Notes: a model not told the origin generated them from the sequence alone. A stretch of DNA of 64,000 bases from an uncultured Prevotellaceae bacterium (GCA_947302275.1 CAMYUW010000004.1:1-64000), one strand, 5' to 3'; positions 22,545-32,151 are shown, numbered from the stretch's first letter. Made by a program: numbers and translations.

Positions 22545-25310
22545 TTAGTCGTCGAAGGGGATGCGCTGCTGGCCTGTAAACTGGTCAAAGACCTCTTCCT
22601 GACTGATGCCGTCGCTGACGGGGATGTCATCGTCGGCGCCTTCATCATCGGTCACGGCAACAGTGGTAGTGGCTTCCTCAACGGCTACCGGCTCACGAGG
22701 TTCGATCTCGGTGATACTGGCAACTTCCCAGTTGGTGACGCGCTTACCCTTGGCCTTGAAGGTCTTAACTCCAATAAACTCCTCGGCATCGATGATAAAT
22801 GGTTCGCGGAAGTCGTCACCACCGCCCATCTTGACTTCGAATCGCGGACAGGGCTCGTCACTCAAGAGCAGGAGTTTGGACTCGGGATTGGTGCCGATGA
22901 TGCTCTGCTTCTTGTTGTTATCCTCCAGCGTGAAGCGCTTGACATAGGGGTGCCCCTGGTCGGCATCATCGAGAACGGCGGTCCACACCTTGTCAGGCAC
23001 AAACTTCTCGATGCGCAGGATACCTTCATCATAGTGGTTGGTAGCCTCGGCACTGGTGGTATAGAAGTCGCCGTTGTTCATGATGACCAAGATGCGGTCT
23101 TCACCGCCGAACAGACCCAATGAGCGCCCGTGATTCTCATAGTTGATGCGCAGAATGTCGGGGTCGAACCACACCTCGCGGTCTCCCAGCGTCGATTGGC
23201 CAGCCTCCTTGAGCGAGATGCGGTGCACCTCGTTCTTGGTGACGATATTGCCGCGTGCCTGTTTGCCCTTGATGGCGAGTTCGGCAAGATCGACGTCAAA
23301 CTGCAGGATCTTCAGCCTGAACTTGGGTTTGAGGGTGATGCGCAGCACCTCGGCCTCACCATTGGGATTGGCGGTGAACCAGGTGATTTTGCTGCCAGGC
23401 TTGCCCTGGGTGATGTCATACTCACGGTCGCGGGTGATGCCCGTGATGGCAAAACGCTTCATGTAGGTCGTTCCGCCGCGGCCATCCTGGTACAACACAT
23501 TATAGATGGTGCGGTTATCACCTTTCTTGAACACGTTCAGGTAGAGCACGTTCTTGCCCACATAGATCTTGTCGGCCACTTTAGTGACCTTGAATTTACC
23601 ATCCTTGTAGAAGATGATGATATCGTCGATGTCTGAGCAATTGCATACAAACTCGTCCTTCTTCAACGACGTGCCGATAAAGCCGTCGGCACGGTTGAAG
23701 TAGAGTTTCTGGTTAGCCTCGGCCACCTTGCTGGCAACGATGGTGTCAAACTCGCGGATAATGGTGCGCCTCGGGAACTTGGCTCCATACTTGGTCTTCA
23801 GACCCTCAAACCACTCGATGGTGTAGTCGGTCAAGTGGGCCAGCTTGTTATCGATGTCCGCGACGCGCTCCTTGAGGCGCGCGATGTTCTCTTCGGCCTT
23901 GTCGCTGTTGTACTTGATGATGCGCTTCATCGGGATTTCCAGCAGACGCAACAGGTCGTCCTGGGTCACCTCGCGATAGAACTGCGGCTTGAACGGGGTC
24001 AGGCGCTTGTCGATGTGCTTGAGGGCACGTTCCTGGTCCTTGGCGTTCTCAAACTCCTTGTCCTTGTAGATGCGCTCCTCGATGAAGATTTTCTCCAACG
24101 AGACGTTGTGCAGGGCTTCCATGGTTTCGCCCCGCTGGATTTCCAGTTCCTGACGCAGGATGTCACGCGTGCGGTCCACGCTGTAGCGCAGCACGTCGCT
24201 CACGGTAAGGAACTGCGGCTTCTCGTCCTTGATGACGCAGCAGTTGGGCGAAATGGAAATTTCACAGTCGGTGAAGGCATACAGGGCATCAATGGCAATG
24301 TCGCTGCTCGTGCCTGCCTGCAGGGATACAATAATCTCGGCAGTGGCGCTGGTGTTGTCTTCCACCTTGCGAATCTTGATCTTGCCGCGCTCGCCCGCCT
24401 TGAGAATCGACTCGATGACGGTGCCCGTGGTCTTGCCGTAGGGTACGTCCTTGACCAACAGCGTCTTATTGTCGAGCTTCTCAATCTTGGCACGCACACG
24501 CACGCTACCGCCGCGCTCACCGTCATTATAGTGGCCCACGTCGATATAGCCACCCGTCTGGAAGTCGGGATAGAGGTGGAATTCCTCGCCACGCAGGTAG
24601 CTCACGGCCGCGTCGCATACCTCATTGAAATTGTGGGGCAAGATTTTGCACGACAGGCCAACGGCGATACCCTCGGCGCCCTGGGTCAACAGCAGGGGAA
24701 ACTTGGCTGGCAAGGTGAGCGGTTCACGCTTACGCCCGTCGTAGGACAGGCCCCAGTCGGTGACCTTGGCATTATACACGGCATCAAGCGCGAACTCGCT
24801 GAGGCGCGCCTCGATGTAACGACCGGCGGCGGCACCATCGCCCGTAAGGATATTACCCCAGTTACCCTGGGTGTCGATGAGCAGTTCCTTCTGACCCAGC
24901 TGAACCAGTGCACTGTAGATGGAAGCATCACCATGGGGATGATACTGCATCGTCAAGCCCACGATGTTGGCCACCTTGTTGAAATGACCGTCGTCGGCTT
25001 CCTTCATGGCATGCATGATGCGGCGCTGCACGGGCTTGAGGCCGTCCTCGATGTGGGGCACGGCACGCTCCAGTATCACATAGGAGGCATAGTCGAGAAA
25101 CCAGTTCTCATACATGCCGCTCAGTTGCAGTTTTTTATCTTTTGGCACTTGGTAGGTGGAGTGGGCCTGTGGTTCCCCGTCATCATCACCGTTTCCGCCG
25201 CCATCGGGCGTGTTGCCCCCATCGGCGCTGGCGTTGATGTCGTCTTGGGTCGGATCCCCAGCGGGCTCTTGCTGCTCCATGCCTTCCAGTTCGTCGTCGT
25301 CTTTCTTCAT
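22545..25310 (-). CDS. parC: DNA topoisomerase IV subunit A (ParC/GyrA family)
   Basis: 921 aa. ATP-dependent decatenation of daughter chromosomes together with ParE (not in this window). After an acidic ~55-residue N-terminal extension, the winged-helix breakage-reunion domain starts at about residue 60. It contains HPHGDASIYSALV and AAAGRYIEARL with the active-site Y165. The C-terminal half has the degenerate beta-propeller typical of Bacteroidetes ParC, with an acidic tail. Length fits Bacteroidetes ParC (~900 aa), longer than E. coli ParC (752). A minus-strand TATCTTTG box lies 24 bases upstream. Confidence 0.93.
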   Translation of the reverse strand: MKKDDDELEGMEQQEPAGDPTQDDINASADGGNTPDGGGNGDDDGEPQAHSTYQVPKDKKLQLSGMYENWFLDYASYVILERAVPHIEDGLKPVQRRIMHAMKEADDGHFNKVANIVGLTMQYHPHGDASIYSALVQLGQKELLIDTQGNWGNILTGDGAAAGRYIEARLSEFALDAVYNAKVTDWGLSYDGRKREPLTLPAKFPLLLTQGAEGIAVGLSCKILPHNFNEVCDAAVSYLRGEEFHLYPDFQTGGYIDVGHYNDGERGGSVRVRAKIEKLDNKTLLVKDVPYGKTTGTVIESILKAGERGKIKIRKVEDNTSATAEIIVSLQAGTSSDIAIDALYAFTDCEISISPNCCVIKDEKPQFLTVSDVLRYSVDRTRDILRQELEIQRGETMEALHNVSLEKIFIEERIYKDKEFENAKDQERALKHIDKRLTPFKPQFYREVTQDDLLRLLEIPMKRIIKYNSDKAEENIARLKERVADIDNKLAHLTDYTIEWFEGLKTKYGAKFPRRTIIREFDTIVASKVAEANQKLYFNRADGFIGTSLKKDEFVCNCSDIDDIIIFYKDGKFKVTKVADKIYVGKNVLYLNVFKKGDNRTIYNVLYQDGRGGTTYMKRFAITGITRDREYDITQGKPGSKITWFTANPNGEAEVLRITLKPKFRLKILQFDVDLAELAIKGKQARGNIVTKNEVHRISLKEAGQSTLGDREVWFDPDILRINYENHGRSLGLFGGEDRILVIMNNGDFYTTSAEATNHYDEGILRIEKFVPDKVWTAVLDDADQGHPYVKRFTLEDNNKKQSIIGTNPESKLLLLSDEPCPRFEVKMGGGDDFREPFIIDAEEFIGVKTFKAKGKRVTNWEVASITEIEPREPVAVEEATTTVAVTDDEGADDDIPVSDGISQEEVFDQFTGQQRIPFDD

Positions 25311-25333
25311 ATCAAATTTAGTGAATTAACCCG

Positions 25334-25341
25334 CAAAGATA
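25334..25341 (-). promoter_or_regulatory. TATCTTTG -7 box of parC
   Basis: The minus-strand TATCTTTG, 24-31 bases before the ATG at 25310, is a perfect TAnnTTTG match within an A/T-rich upstream tract. Confidence 0.65.
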
Positions 25342-25354
25342 CAAAAAAAATAGA

Positions 25355-25376
25355 GAGACGCAAAATTTTGCGTCTC
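25355..25376. repeat. Dispersed 22-bp palindrome, copy 2 (perfect)
   Basis: GAGACGCAAAA followed by its exact reverse complement. It sits between the parC promoter and the VWA gene's stop codon; matches 13351-13372 with one difference. Confidence 0.8.
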
Positions 25377-25408
25377 CTCCATATAGTCCGGCAGTTCCAG
25401 CCAGCCCA

Positions 25409-26599
25409 TCACAATCCCGCGATGCGGACGACAGGACCGAAAGGCTTGAGATTATCCTCGTTACCGCCGTTGGTGGTCAGAATCCATGCGAGCGGCTTGT
25501 GACGCTTGTCGTCAGGCAGTTTGGGTTTGGCAGCGTATCCGTCGGTGAGAAACACAAGCCCGTCATACTCCTCATGCTCGTAGTAGAAATCTATGGCAGG
25601 CTGGAAATTGGTGCCGCCACGGCCCGTCACACGGATGCTGCTGGTGGCCTGCTTGAGTGCAATGGGCTTGTCGGTAGTGATTTTGCTGTCAAACTCGATG
25701 ACATCAATGCGCTCAATGCCCTGCTTGAAAAAGCGGTTGATGACAGCAAGGAAGTTCTTGATTTCCCTATCGGGCACACTGCCGCTCACATCAACGGCGA
25801 CAAGCAAACAGGTGCTGTAGGCATACTGGCTGCCCATCGCGTCAAAGCCGTAACGGCGATTAGGCCTCATGCGTGTCAAGTGGCGCTTGGTACTCAGGAT
25901 GCTCGCGCGAAACTGGCTAAGGATAGCACGGAAGTTCTGCTTACTCACCAGAGTGCTCTCAATCAGAGACTTAAGATCACCACCTAGCGAACCCCACTGG
26001 TTGCAGCGCTGAGCAGTTTCAATCTCGTGATTGACTTTCTCGCTCATCAACTCGTCCTCTTCCCACAACGATGCTCCCGCATCGGCATCGAGCAGGCTGT
26101 CGGTCAAGTCGTTGCCATCGCCCTGCCCACTACCAGGCATATTCATGTCGATGGGTATGCCCTCACCGTCGGCATTCTGCTCAAGTTGTACAATCTGACC
26201 CGCCATGAGCGAGTAGTACTGCTCAAAGGCCTGGTCTCGCGGAATTTCGAAAATGGTCGGGGGCTCCAACCCGATGGTGTCCATGCCCTCCAGATTGTCA
26301 CACAGCGTCAGGTCGCTCGAGAGACGCATCACGTCGCGGCGCGGGTTATAGGGCTGACGCTGATAAGGATGCTTGAGGATGATGCGCACCACCTCAGCCT
26401 TGAGCCTGAGGGCCAGCTGCTTGTCATCGAAGTGCTCCAGCCGCTCGGGGTTATACTCGATAAGTCCCTTGCCGCAGCGCATGTCGCAGCCCATGTTGTC
26501 GTTTCGCTTCAGGGCATGGGTACACAGCACCGCAAACAGGAGCGGCTCGGTGAGGAACCAGTCCTGGGAAAGGGTCTTTATGCGTTCACCTACGGTCAT
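25409..26599 (-). CDS. VWA-like protein with degenerate metallopeptidase domain (DUF2201-type)
   Basis: 396 aa. The C-terminal von Willebrand A-like domain keeps a MIDAS site: DVSGSV (~271-276), GGTNF, and FLTDGY. The N-terminal ~150 residues resemble the DUF2201 metallopeptidase-like domain, but where an HExxHxxxxH-like zinc motif is expected the sequence reads AEVVRIILKHPYQR. The first two histidines are missing, so it is probably catalytically dead. It overlaps the upstream MoxR gene by 4 bases (ATGA), so the two are translationally coupled. MoxR/VWA pairs act as chaperone or remodelling machines that load or activate a partner; the partner here may be the first gene of the operon. Confidence 0.85.
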   Translation of the reverse strand: MTVGERIKTLSQDWFLTEPLLFAVLCTHALKRNDNMGCDMRCGKGLIEYNPERLEHFDDKQLALRLKAEVVRIILKHPYQRQPYNPRRDVMRLSSDLTLCDNLEGMDTIGLEPPTIFEIPRDQAFEQYYSLMAGQIVQLEQNADGEGIPIDMNMPGSGQGDGNDLTDSLLDADAGASLWEEDELMSEKVNHEIETAQRCNQWGSLGGDLKSLIESTLVSKQNFRAILSQFRASILSTKRHLTRMRPNRRYGFDAMGSQYAYSTCLLVAVDVSGSVPDREIKNFLAVINRFFKQGIERIDVIEFDSKITTDKPIALKQATSSIRVTGRGGTNFQPAIDFYYEHEEYDGLVFLTDGYAAKPKLPDDKRHKPLAWILTTNGGNEDNLKPFGPVVRIAGL

Positions 26600-27666
26600 A
26601 GGTCGGCTATCATCTGGTTAATCAACTGCAATGCCTCGCGACAATCCATCATGATATAGGCATTGGCATTGGCATAGGTCGCATTTTCAAAGAAGGATGC
26701 AAAGTGGGCAATCGCTTCCTGACGACCGTTGCTCAACATCCAGTGGATATAACGCACCAGGTTGCGGCCCACGGCCTCGCTCTCGTCCTTTTTCACGCCC
26801 AGCTCCAGGAACTGGTAAATACCCTCGTTGATGATGGCAATCTGGGGCATGGTGTAGGTCGATAACGTCTGCTGACATGCGGCGAAGTCGTGCAGCACCT
26901 CACGGGCGGTAAGCATCCGCGACTGGTTAAGCGACTGCATGAACATTGATGCCGAACGGGCACCGATCACGCCCGTGATCATCTTGGCCAAGCGGTTCAT
27001 GTCGGTGATGTGGCCGCTGGACTTGAGCAGCCCGGATACACGCACCCACGCGCGACGGTCAGGCGTCTTGTCAAAGGTACCCTTGTTGATGTCCACGTTT
27101 TTCTCCAGCTCGTCGGGATGCTCCTCGATGAAGGTAATCACGCGTTGATCCACGCCGTTCTGCTTGGCCCAGAAGAGCCACTCGCCCACCGTGGGGCTGA
27201 AGAAATACACGTTGAAGCGGGACACCAGAGCGGGGTCGAGGTCAGTCAACTGATATTCCTCACCGTCGTTAACAGCGGCAATCACACGGCTGCCAGGGGG
27301 CAGGGAACGGCCTGCCAACTTGCGGTTAAGCGACAGGTCCATGACCGATTGCAGAATTTCGGGGCGGGCGCGGTTCATCTCGTCGAGGAAGAGCACCACA
27401 GGCTTGTCATCCATGGGAAACCAGTAGGGCGGCATGAACTCGGTTTTGCCGGTTGCCTCGTCCTTGTTGGGCAGACCGATAAGGTCGCCCGGATCGCTCA
27501 TCTGACCCAGGAACAGGGCAATGACGGGAATGCCCTGGTCCTCGAAGTGACGCGTGATGATTTCACTCTTTCCGATGCCGTGTTTTCCCACGAGCAGGAT
27601 GTTTTGTGTTGAGGGCGTGGTCTCGAGAATCGTCTTGAGGTCGCCGGTGTTGATGGTGATAGCCAT
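26596..27666 (-). CDS. MoxR-family AAA+ ATPase
   Basis: 356 aa. Walker A GKHGIGKS (27-34), Walker B VVLFLDEMNRA, and sensor region VIAAVNDG, followed by the lid domain. It is expected to form hexameric rings that remodel a substrate with the help of the VWA partner encoded next (4-base overlap). It is the middle gene of a three-gene minus-strand unit. Assignment is firm at family level; the substrate is unknown. Confidence 0.92.
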   Translation of the reverse strand: MAITINTGDLKTILETTPSTQNILLVGKHGIGKSEIITRHFEDQGIPVIALFLGQMSDPGDLIGLPNKDEATGKTEFMPPYWFPMDDKPVVLFLDEMNRARPEILQSVMDLSLNRKLAGRSLPPGSRVIAAVNDGEEYQLTDLDPALVSRFNVYFFSPTVGEWLFWAKQNGVDQRVITFIEEHPDELEKNVDINKGTFDKTPDRRAWVRVSGLLKSSGHITDMNRLAKMITGVIGARSASMFMQSLNQSRMLTAREVLHDFAACQQTLSTYTMPQIAIINEGIYQFLELGVKKDESEAVGRNLVRYIHWMLSNGRQEAIAHFASFFENATYANANAYIMMDCREALQLINQMIADL

Positions 27667-27719
27667 TTATTTAGTTTTTAGTTGTAAGTTTTTAGTTGTA
27701 AGTTTTTAGTTGTTAGTTG
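27667..27719 (-). repeat. Tandem AGTTTTTAGTTGTA repeats in an operon gap
   Basis: The whole 53-base gap between the first and second operon genes is made of AGTTTTTAGTTGTA/AGTTGTTAGT words repeated in tandem. They resemble the AT-rich words at 1939-2052. No terminator stem is visible, so the operon can be read through. Confidence 0.7.
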
Positions 27720-28889
27720 TTAGTTGGCATCTGCCTGGGCTGGATTTTCTAGAGGGGCGGTAATCCATTTGACTTTTTTACGAGGACCTGTGAGGCGGTA
27801 CGGGAAGAGTTTGGCAAGCTCCACCAGGCGGGGGATGTAGCCCATGTCGTGAACAATGCGGGATTTGAGGTCTCCACCCTGATTCAGGTCGATAATCATT
27901 GCGCGGCCACGGCCCAGGCGAATGTGCAGCTCACGACGGCCTTCTTCCTCGTCCTCGGTGAGGTGATACTGGCAGGACTTTCCCTGCATGACCTCGTCAA
28001 CGAGTTGCCGCAACGGCGTTTTGGGCTTCTCAACAGGTGGCTTGCTCCCCCCATCTAACAGGCGGTGTAGCCAGCCCTTGATACCGCCAGAGGCCGGAAC
28101 GTCCTCGGCGGCTTCATGCTCCACCGGCCTCGGAGCACGCTCCCAGTCGTCACGCACCTCACTACGGACGGTAAAACGGCCATCGCGGGCCATATAGGCA
28201 AACTCCACCATATAGGGTTTGACCAGGTCCAGGTGATTGATGAAATCGTCATGGGGGATGGGCAGATCCAGCGTCTTGTAGCTGTTCAGGTGCACGAGCA
28301 GGCGCATCTTGTGACCGTCGGCGTGGCGCTTGTCACAATAGTAGGTGATGCCTGTGCCGTCGAAGTAGCGCTCCAGATAAGCGTCCATATTGTTCATCGC
28401 CATGTTGCGCATCTTCACGCCCTTGCTGTCGGCCTTGAAAGCCGCTGCAAGCTGCTCACGCCACTCGGCGGCATGCTCGAGGAACACCCTCGACGACTCG
28501 ACCACACGGCTGCGGTCGATCTTCTCCATCGGGGCACCGCTCCACTGCTGGTGGTAATGCATCTCCTCGATATCGATGCGGGCGCCCACGGTATTGCCTT
28601 GCACGGCATGACATAATGTCAGTCCGCAAGGCGATTTCACCTGTAGGCCCACGCCATAATTCTCCATTTCAACGAGCTGAACCATGTCGGCAGTGACAAT
28701 GCCGTTAACGAGTTCGGCACTGGCCGCCTCATACTCCTGTAGCATCATAGCGCACAGGCGCGGACCCGTGTACTGGTGCCCAGTAGCCCCTGGCCTGTCG
28801 CCAAATGCAGGTTTCATCAAGTGGTCGATGTCGCCCGCTACACGTCGCGACTCGGTTCCCTCGGCTTCGGTATAGGTGTAGATAAACAT
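27720..28889 (-). CDS. Unknown protein encoded with MoxR and VWA genes
   Basis: 389 aa from the ATG at 28889; a TTG six codons upstream is the only in-frame alternative. Cytoplasmic: no signal peptide or membrane segment. Features are FIYTYTEAEGTESRRVAGDI at the N terminus, a charged middle, a proline-rich linker (~280-300: PPVEKPKTPL), and a C-terminal ~90 residues with alternating strands (CQYHLTEDEEEGRRELHIRL). No family recognised. Its place as first gene before MoxR and VWA suggests it is the client or the effector of that chaperone pair. Confidence 0.7.
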   Translation of the reverse strand: MFIYTYTEAEGTESRRVAGDIDHLMKPAFGDRPGATGHQYTGPRLCAMMLQEYEAASAELVNGIVTADMVQLVEMENYGVGLQVKSPCGLTLCHAVQGNTVGARIDIEEMHYHQQWSGAPMEKIDRSRVVESSRVFLEHAAEWREQLAAAFKADSKGVKMRNMAMNNMDAYLERYFDGTGITYYCDKRHADGHKMRLLVHLNSYKTLDLPIPHDDFINHLDLVKPYMVEFAYMARDGRFTVRSEVRDDWERAPRPVEHEAAEDVPASGGIKGWLHRLLDGGSKPPVEKPKTPLRQLVDEVMQGKSCQYHLTEDEEEGRRELHIRLGRGRAMIIDLNQGGDLKSRIVHDMGYIPRLVELAKLFPYRLTGPRKKVKWITAPLENPAQADAN

Positions 28890-29017
28890 TGCTTTGCAAC
28901 CCAGCAAGAACCATGCCTAGCACCCCAGGTATGGCACTTTGTCGCTTTCTTGACACGCCTGATAAATTGTTGTTTCACAAAAGCACCTTCTTATTATTAA
29001 TTTTTTTACAAGTAAAT

Positions 29018-29049
29018 ATTGGTTATTTCAAAAGAATGAATTATCTTTG
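29018..29049 (+). promoter_or_regulatory. Promoter of the 939-aa secreted protein
   Basis: ATTG (29018-29021), 20-base spacer, TATCTTTG (29042-29049). It implies a ~140-base leader before the ATG at 29198, unusually long beside the leaderless genes of this window. Confidence 0.6.
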
Positions 29050-29107
29050 CCGAGCAAAAAGTAAGCACCTTAATCTATTTTTCATATTTTGATGCTATAA
29101 ATAGATC

Positions 29108-29157
29108 TAAGCACTGCAGGGAGAAATCATTTTAAGCACTGCAGGGAGAAATCATCT
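29108..29157 (+). repeat. Two 25-bp tandem repeats in the leader of the 939-aa gene
   Basis: TAAGCACTGCAGGGAGAAAT plus five bases, repeated immediately (29108-29132, 29133-29157), with one difference at the end. Located in the transcribed leader downstream of the promoter. Confidence 0.85.
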
Positions 29158-29197
29158 TATTCATTTTTTTAATAACACTTTTTTAACTTTTATTTTT

Positions 29198-32017
29198 ATG
29201 AAATCCAACAACTTCTTTAAGTTTCTTGCGGCATCGGCGATGCTGCTCGGAACAAGTGTTCTGGCTCAGGGACAGCAGGCAGACAAAGACTACTGTGTGC
29301 CCTCACAGTCCTCTCAGCCCTCTCACAGAGCACCTGCACGGGTTAGCACACCTACTGTCACCCATGACTATGACTGGTATGCAGCCAAGACCTACACCTG
29401 GACCAATGCCAATGGCCAGACCCAAACTGCGAAGCTCACCGATTTGGTGACCGATCCTTACCAGATGTACGACTTGCTCAAGTGGGTTTACCGCAACCCC
29501 GAGATTCCCGGCACCAAGTTCAGTGATTTCACTGGCCAGGCCACTTACTACGGCGAACAGTTCTACTATAAAGAAGATTATTGGAGTTGGGACGTTGAAC
29601 GCACTGATCCAGGATGGGGAATCACCAACAGCAATGTCACCGCACCCAATGAGGATGGTCACACCATTTTCCTGGTGAAGCTCAAAAACTACAGCACTAC
29701 TCCTGGCGGCAGAACCAGCTCCAAATCTGACCTCGTCTCCTACTTTAGGAATAATGTCGAGTCCATCGAGCTGCTCACCAACAGTATGCGTGCCGGCGAG
29801 GGCTTGAACGCTGGTACGATGTTCAACATCGAGGGTGAGTTCAACCGCTTCTTCTTCATTGGCAAGGGTAAATCCTATTACTGCACCCCCAACTGGCAGC
29901 ATCCGGACAATGCACCCTTTGCTCCCTTCTACAACATGTTTGAGGAGTATAGCCCCACAACCGCTGACACAGAGAACCCGATTGACGACTTCTATGAGAA
30001 GATGAACGACGGCGAGATCTATCCCGTCATCCACGACTGTACTTCAGTCATGCACTTTGATCACTACTTCTCAATGACTGGCAAGAACGGAACCGAAGAA
30101 AAGGCTCTCTCGGGAATGGTTCTTTTCATCCCCGATGCTCGCAACCTTAACCACGACGAGCGCAACTACGACGTAGATCACCAGCCCGAAGTCGGCATGT
30201 ACACCATCGAGCTTGGAGCTACGGCTACCGACAATGGAGACGGGACCTTTAATGTGAAGCTTGACTGGACTTCGACATTGAATGAGATGGCCAAGAGTGA
30301 GGTACCCCAGACCTACGTCGTCTATGTTTATGCTACCGACGAGAACGGTACCACCCGCGTCGAGCTCGTTACCACCACCGAGACCACCTATAACTATAAC
30401 GTTCCTCAGGACGACCACAGCTACACCATCACCTACGTGGTTAATGGCTATGCTACCGGCCATGAGGCATTCCACGCTTGGTCCAACGATGCATTCGTCA
30501 TCATCCCGGGCACGGAAGACTTTATCGCACTCACTCTCAACCACTATGAGAGCGACTTCGTTAAGGCAGAGGCCAAGAACTACTACCGCAACTTCCTCGG
30601 CGTGATCAACGACGTGAACGCAGTCACCCCCGAGAACATCGACGCTGGTATGAACCAGATTCTGGTTAAGCGCTTCGATGCCGATGAGCCCGACGCCTTC
30701 ACCACCGTTGCCACCATCACCTTCACCAACAATAACGGTAACGTAAGCTATAGTATCGAGTATGTTGGTCAGGATATCCTCAATGGCTATGATCTCAACA
30801 CCCTGCAGATCAAGACCAGCGACAATCTGGGTCACTATGCAGCTGGTGAAGTTGTTGATCTGAGCAAGATCATGATCGTTGACCAGTTCGCCGAGAGCGT
30901 TGAAGGCAACAACCACCCCGAGGAGTACGGTTACGTCCTCACCATGGGCGACAAGAACTCCAACGACGTTCCCGTTCATGTCACCAAGGTTGACGCCACC
31001 ATCGACGGTTACTACACTAAGGAAGAGGTTGATGCCGACGACGACATCAATGACCTGCTTAAGGTTGACGTCAAGAGCGCTAACTTCGAGCTGTACCTCG
31101 AGAACAACGCCCGCATCTACCACTACAGCCTTGACCGCGGCAACGACGTCGAGGTTCCCAACGTGCGCATCTCTTACCTGCAGCGTCGCTCTGGCGGTGA
31201 CTTCATCGAGATGAACGACTACCTGGGCAATGCTGGTAATACCTACGATGAAGGCTGGCTCGACTACTTCGACGAGGAGCCCTTCTACGGCAAGCCCGGC
31301 CACTTCCTGTCCTATCTGCCCATCGCTTGGACCTTCGGTACCGACCGTGTTAAGGGTGGCGAGAACAGCTATGGTAGCCCCGTCCTCTATACCGGCGTGG
31401 GTAGCGTTACTGGAACCGTTAAGGGTACCAAGAGTGCTGGCGTGGATAACAGTCCCTACTTCACCTGGACCGACGACGAGGGTAACCTCTGCTGCGTTTA
31501 CAATCCCATCATCACCCTCAATGGCAATGTGCCCGAGGATGCCAGTGTAGAGTACATCCCCTACATGTACCGCGTATGGCGCATCTGTGATAACGTCCGC
31601 AACCACACCTTCGATCCTAACACCCACTACGCCATCAACGATGTTGTGGCCGAGGGTGAGGATTGCAAGATCATCGCTGAGGACTTCACCAGCAACAACG
31701 TTATCCAACTGGGTGACACCAACGACGCTCTCGCATTTGACGCCGTTGACGGTTCTGACATCAGCTTCTATGTTCGCTTCTACTATGTAAAGGCCAACCG
31801 TGGCACCAACGAGAACAAGTACTACGTTGTTGACGCCACCCTGACTTGGACCGACATCTTCACTGGTGTTGAGGAGATCAGCGGTAACGGCGAGGTTGTT
31901 GCCAAGACCTATGTCAACGCTCAGGGTATCAAGAGCGACAAGCCCTTCAGTGGCGTGAACATCGTTATCACCCGCTACAGCGACGGCAGCACCAAGACCA
32001 CCAAGGTCGTTCGCTAA
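29198..32017 (+). CDS. Large secreted protein of unknown family, paralogue of the 1951-aa protein
   Basis: 939 aa. Signal peptide (MKSNNFFKFLAASAMLLGTS...AQG). From about residue 58 to the end it is one module, related to residues ~836-1951 of the protein at 46807. Shared landmarks: YTWTNANGQ / YTWIDANGK, LNRFF/FNRFF with 'KGK', FAPFYNMFEEYSP / LAPFYHMFEEFSP, the VIHDCTSV / VLHDCVSV segment, and a tail 'KPF.G.NIV.T.Y.DG'. The C-terminal ~40 residues (KPFSGVNIVITRYSDG ... KVVR) look like a type IX sorting tail. Fn3/Ig-like beta segments lie in the middle. Probably surface or secreted; function unknown. Confidence 0.75.
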   Translation: MKSNNFFKFLAASAMLLGTSVLAQGQQADKDYCVPSQSSQPSHRAPARVSTPTVTHDYDWYAAKTYTWTNANGQTQTAKLTDLVTDPYQMYDLLKWVYRNPEIPGTKFSDFTGQATYYGEQFYYKEDYWSWDVERTDPGWGITNSNVTAPNEDGHTIFLVKLKNYSTTPGGRTSSKSDLVSYFRNNVESIELLTNSMRAGEGLNAGTMFNIEGEFNRFFFIGKGKSYYCTPNWQHPDNAPFAPFYNMFEEYSPTTADTENPIDDFYEKMNDGEIYPVIHDCTSVMHFDHYFSMTGKNGTEEKALSGMVLFIPDARNLNHDERNYDVDHQPEVGMYTIELGATATDNGDGTFNVKLDWTSTLNEMAKSEVPQTYVVYVYATDENGTTRVELVTTTETTYNYNVPQDDHSYTITYVVNGYATGHEAFHAWSNDAFVIIPGTEDFIALTLNHYESDFVKAEAKNYYRNFLGVINDVNAVTPENIDAGMNQILVKRFDADEPDAFTTVATITFTNNNGNVSYSIEYVGQDILNGYDLNTLQIKTSDNLGHYAAGEVVDLSKIMIVDQFAESVEGNNHPEEYGYVLTMGDKNSNDVPVHVTKVDATIDGYYTKEEVDADDDINDLLKVDVKSANFELYLENNARIYHYSLDRGNDVEVPNVRISYLQRRSGGDFIEMNDYLGNAGNTYDEGWLDYFDEEPFYGKPGHFLSYLPIAWTFGTDRVKGGENSYGSPVLYTGVGSVTGTVKGTKSAGVDNSPYFTWTDDEGNLCCVYNPIITLNGNVPEDASVEYIPYMYRVWRICDNVRNHTFDPNTHYAINDVVAEGEDCKIIAEDFTSNNVIQLGDTNDALAFDAVDGSDISFYVRFYYVKANRGTNENKYYVVDATLTWTDIFTGVEEISGNGEVVAKTYVNAQGIKSDKPFSGVNIVITRYSDGSTKTTKVVR

Positions 32018-32046
32018 GCCATCCCGCTCTAGCTACTCTATCTAGA

Positions 32047-32080
32047 GAGGTGCCCCACCATCTGGGGCGCCTCTTTTTTT
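32047..32080 (+). terminator. Intrinsic terminator
   Basis: Stem GAGGTGCCCC (32047-32056) / GGGGCGCCTC (32064-32073) with one G-T pair, then seven T. Ends the 939-aa gene. Confidence 0.92.
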
Positions 32081-32139
32081 CTTTCTCTCCCAGCATGAAA
32101 AATCCCTCCCAAAGTGTTGCACTTCTCACTAAATGTAAG

Positions 32140-32147
32140 TACCTTTG
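32140..32147 (+). promoter_or_regulatory. TACCTTTG promoter box upstream of the 790-aa gene
   Basis: TACCTTTG with GTTG (32116-32119) 20 bases upstream. It is followed 4 bases later by the 7-codon ORF at 32152, and 94 bases later by the real gene. Confidence 0.6.
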
Positions 32148-32151
32148 CGGC

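Noticed and set aside
27667..27719. Possible CRISPR-like short tandem array
   Set aside because: The words are directly adjacent, without unique spacers, and are AT-rich low-complexity sequence. No cas genes nearby. No CRISPR array was found in the window.
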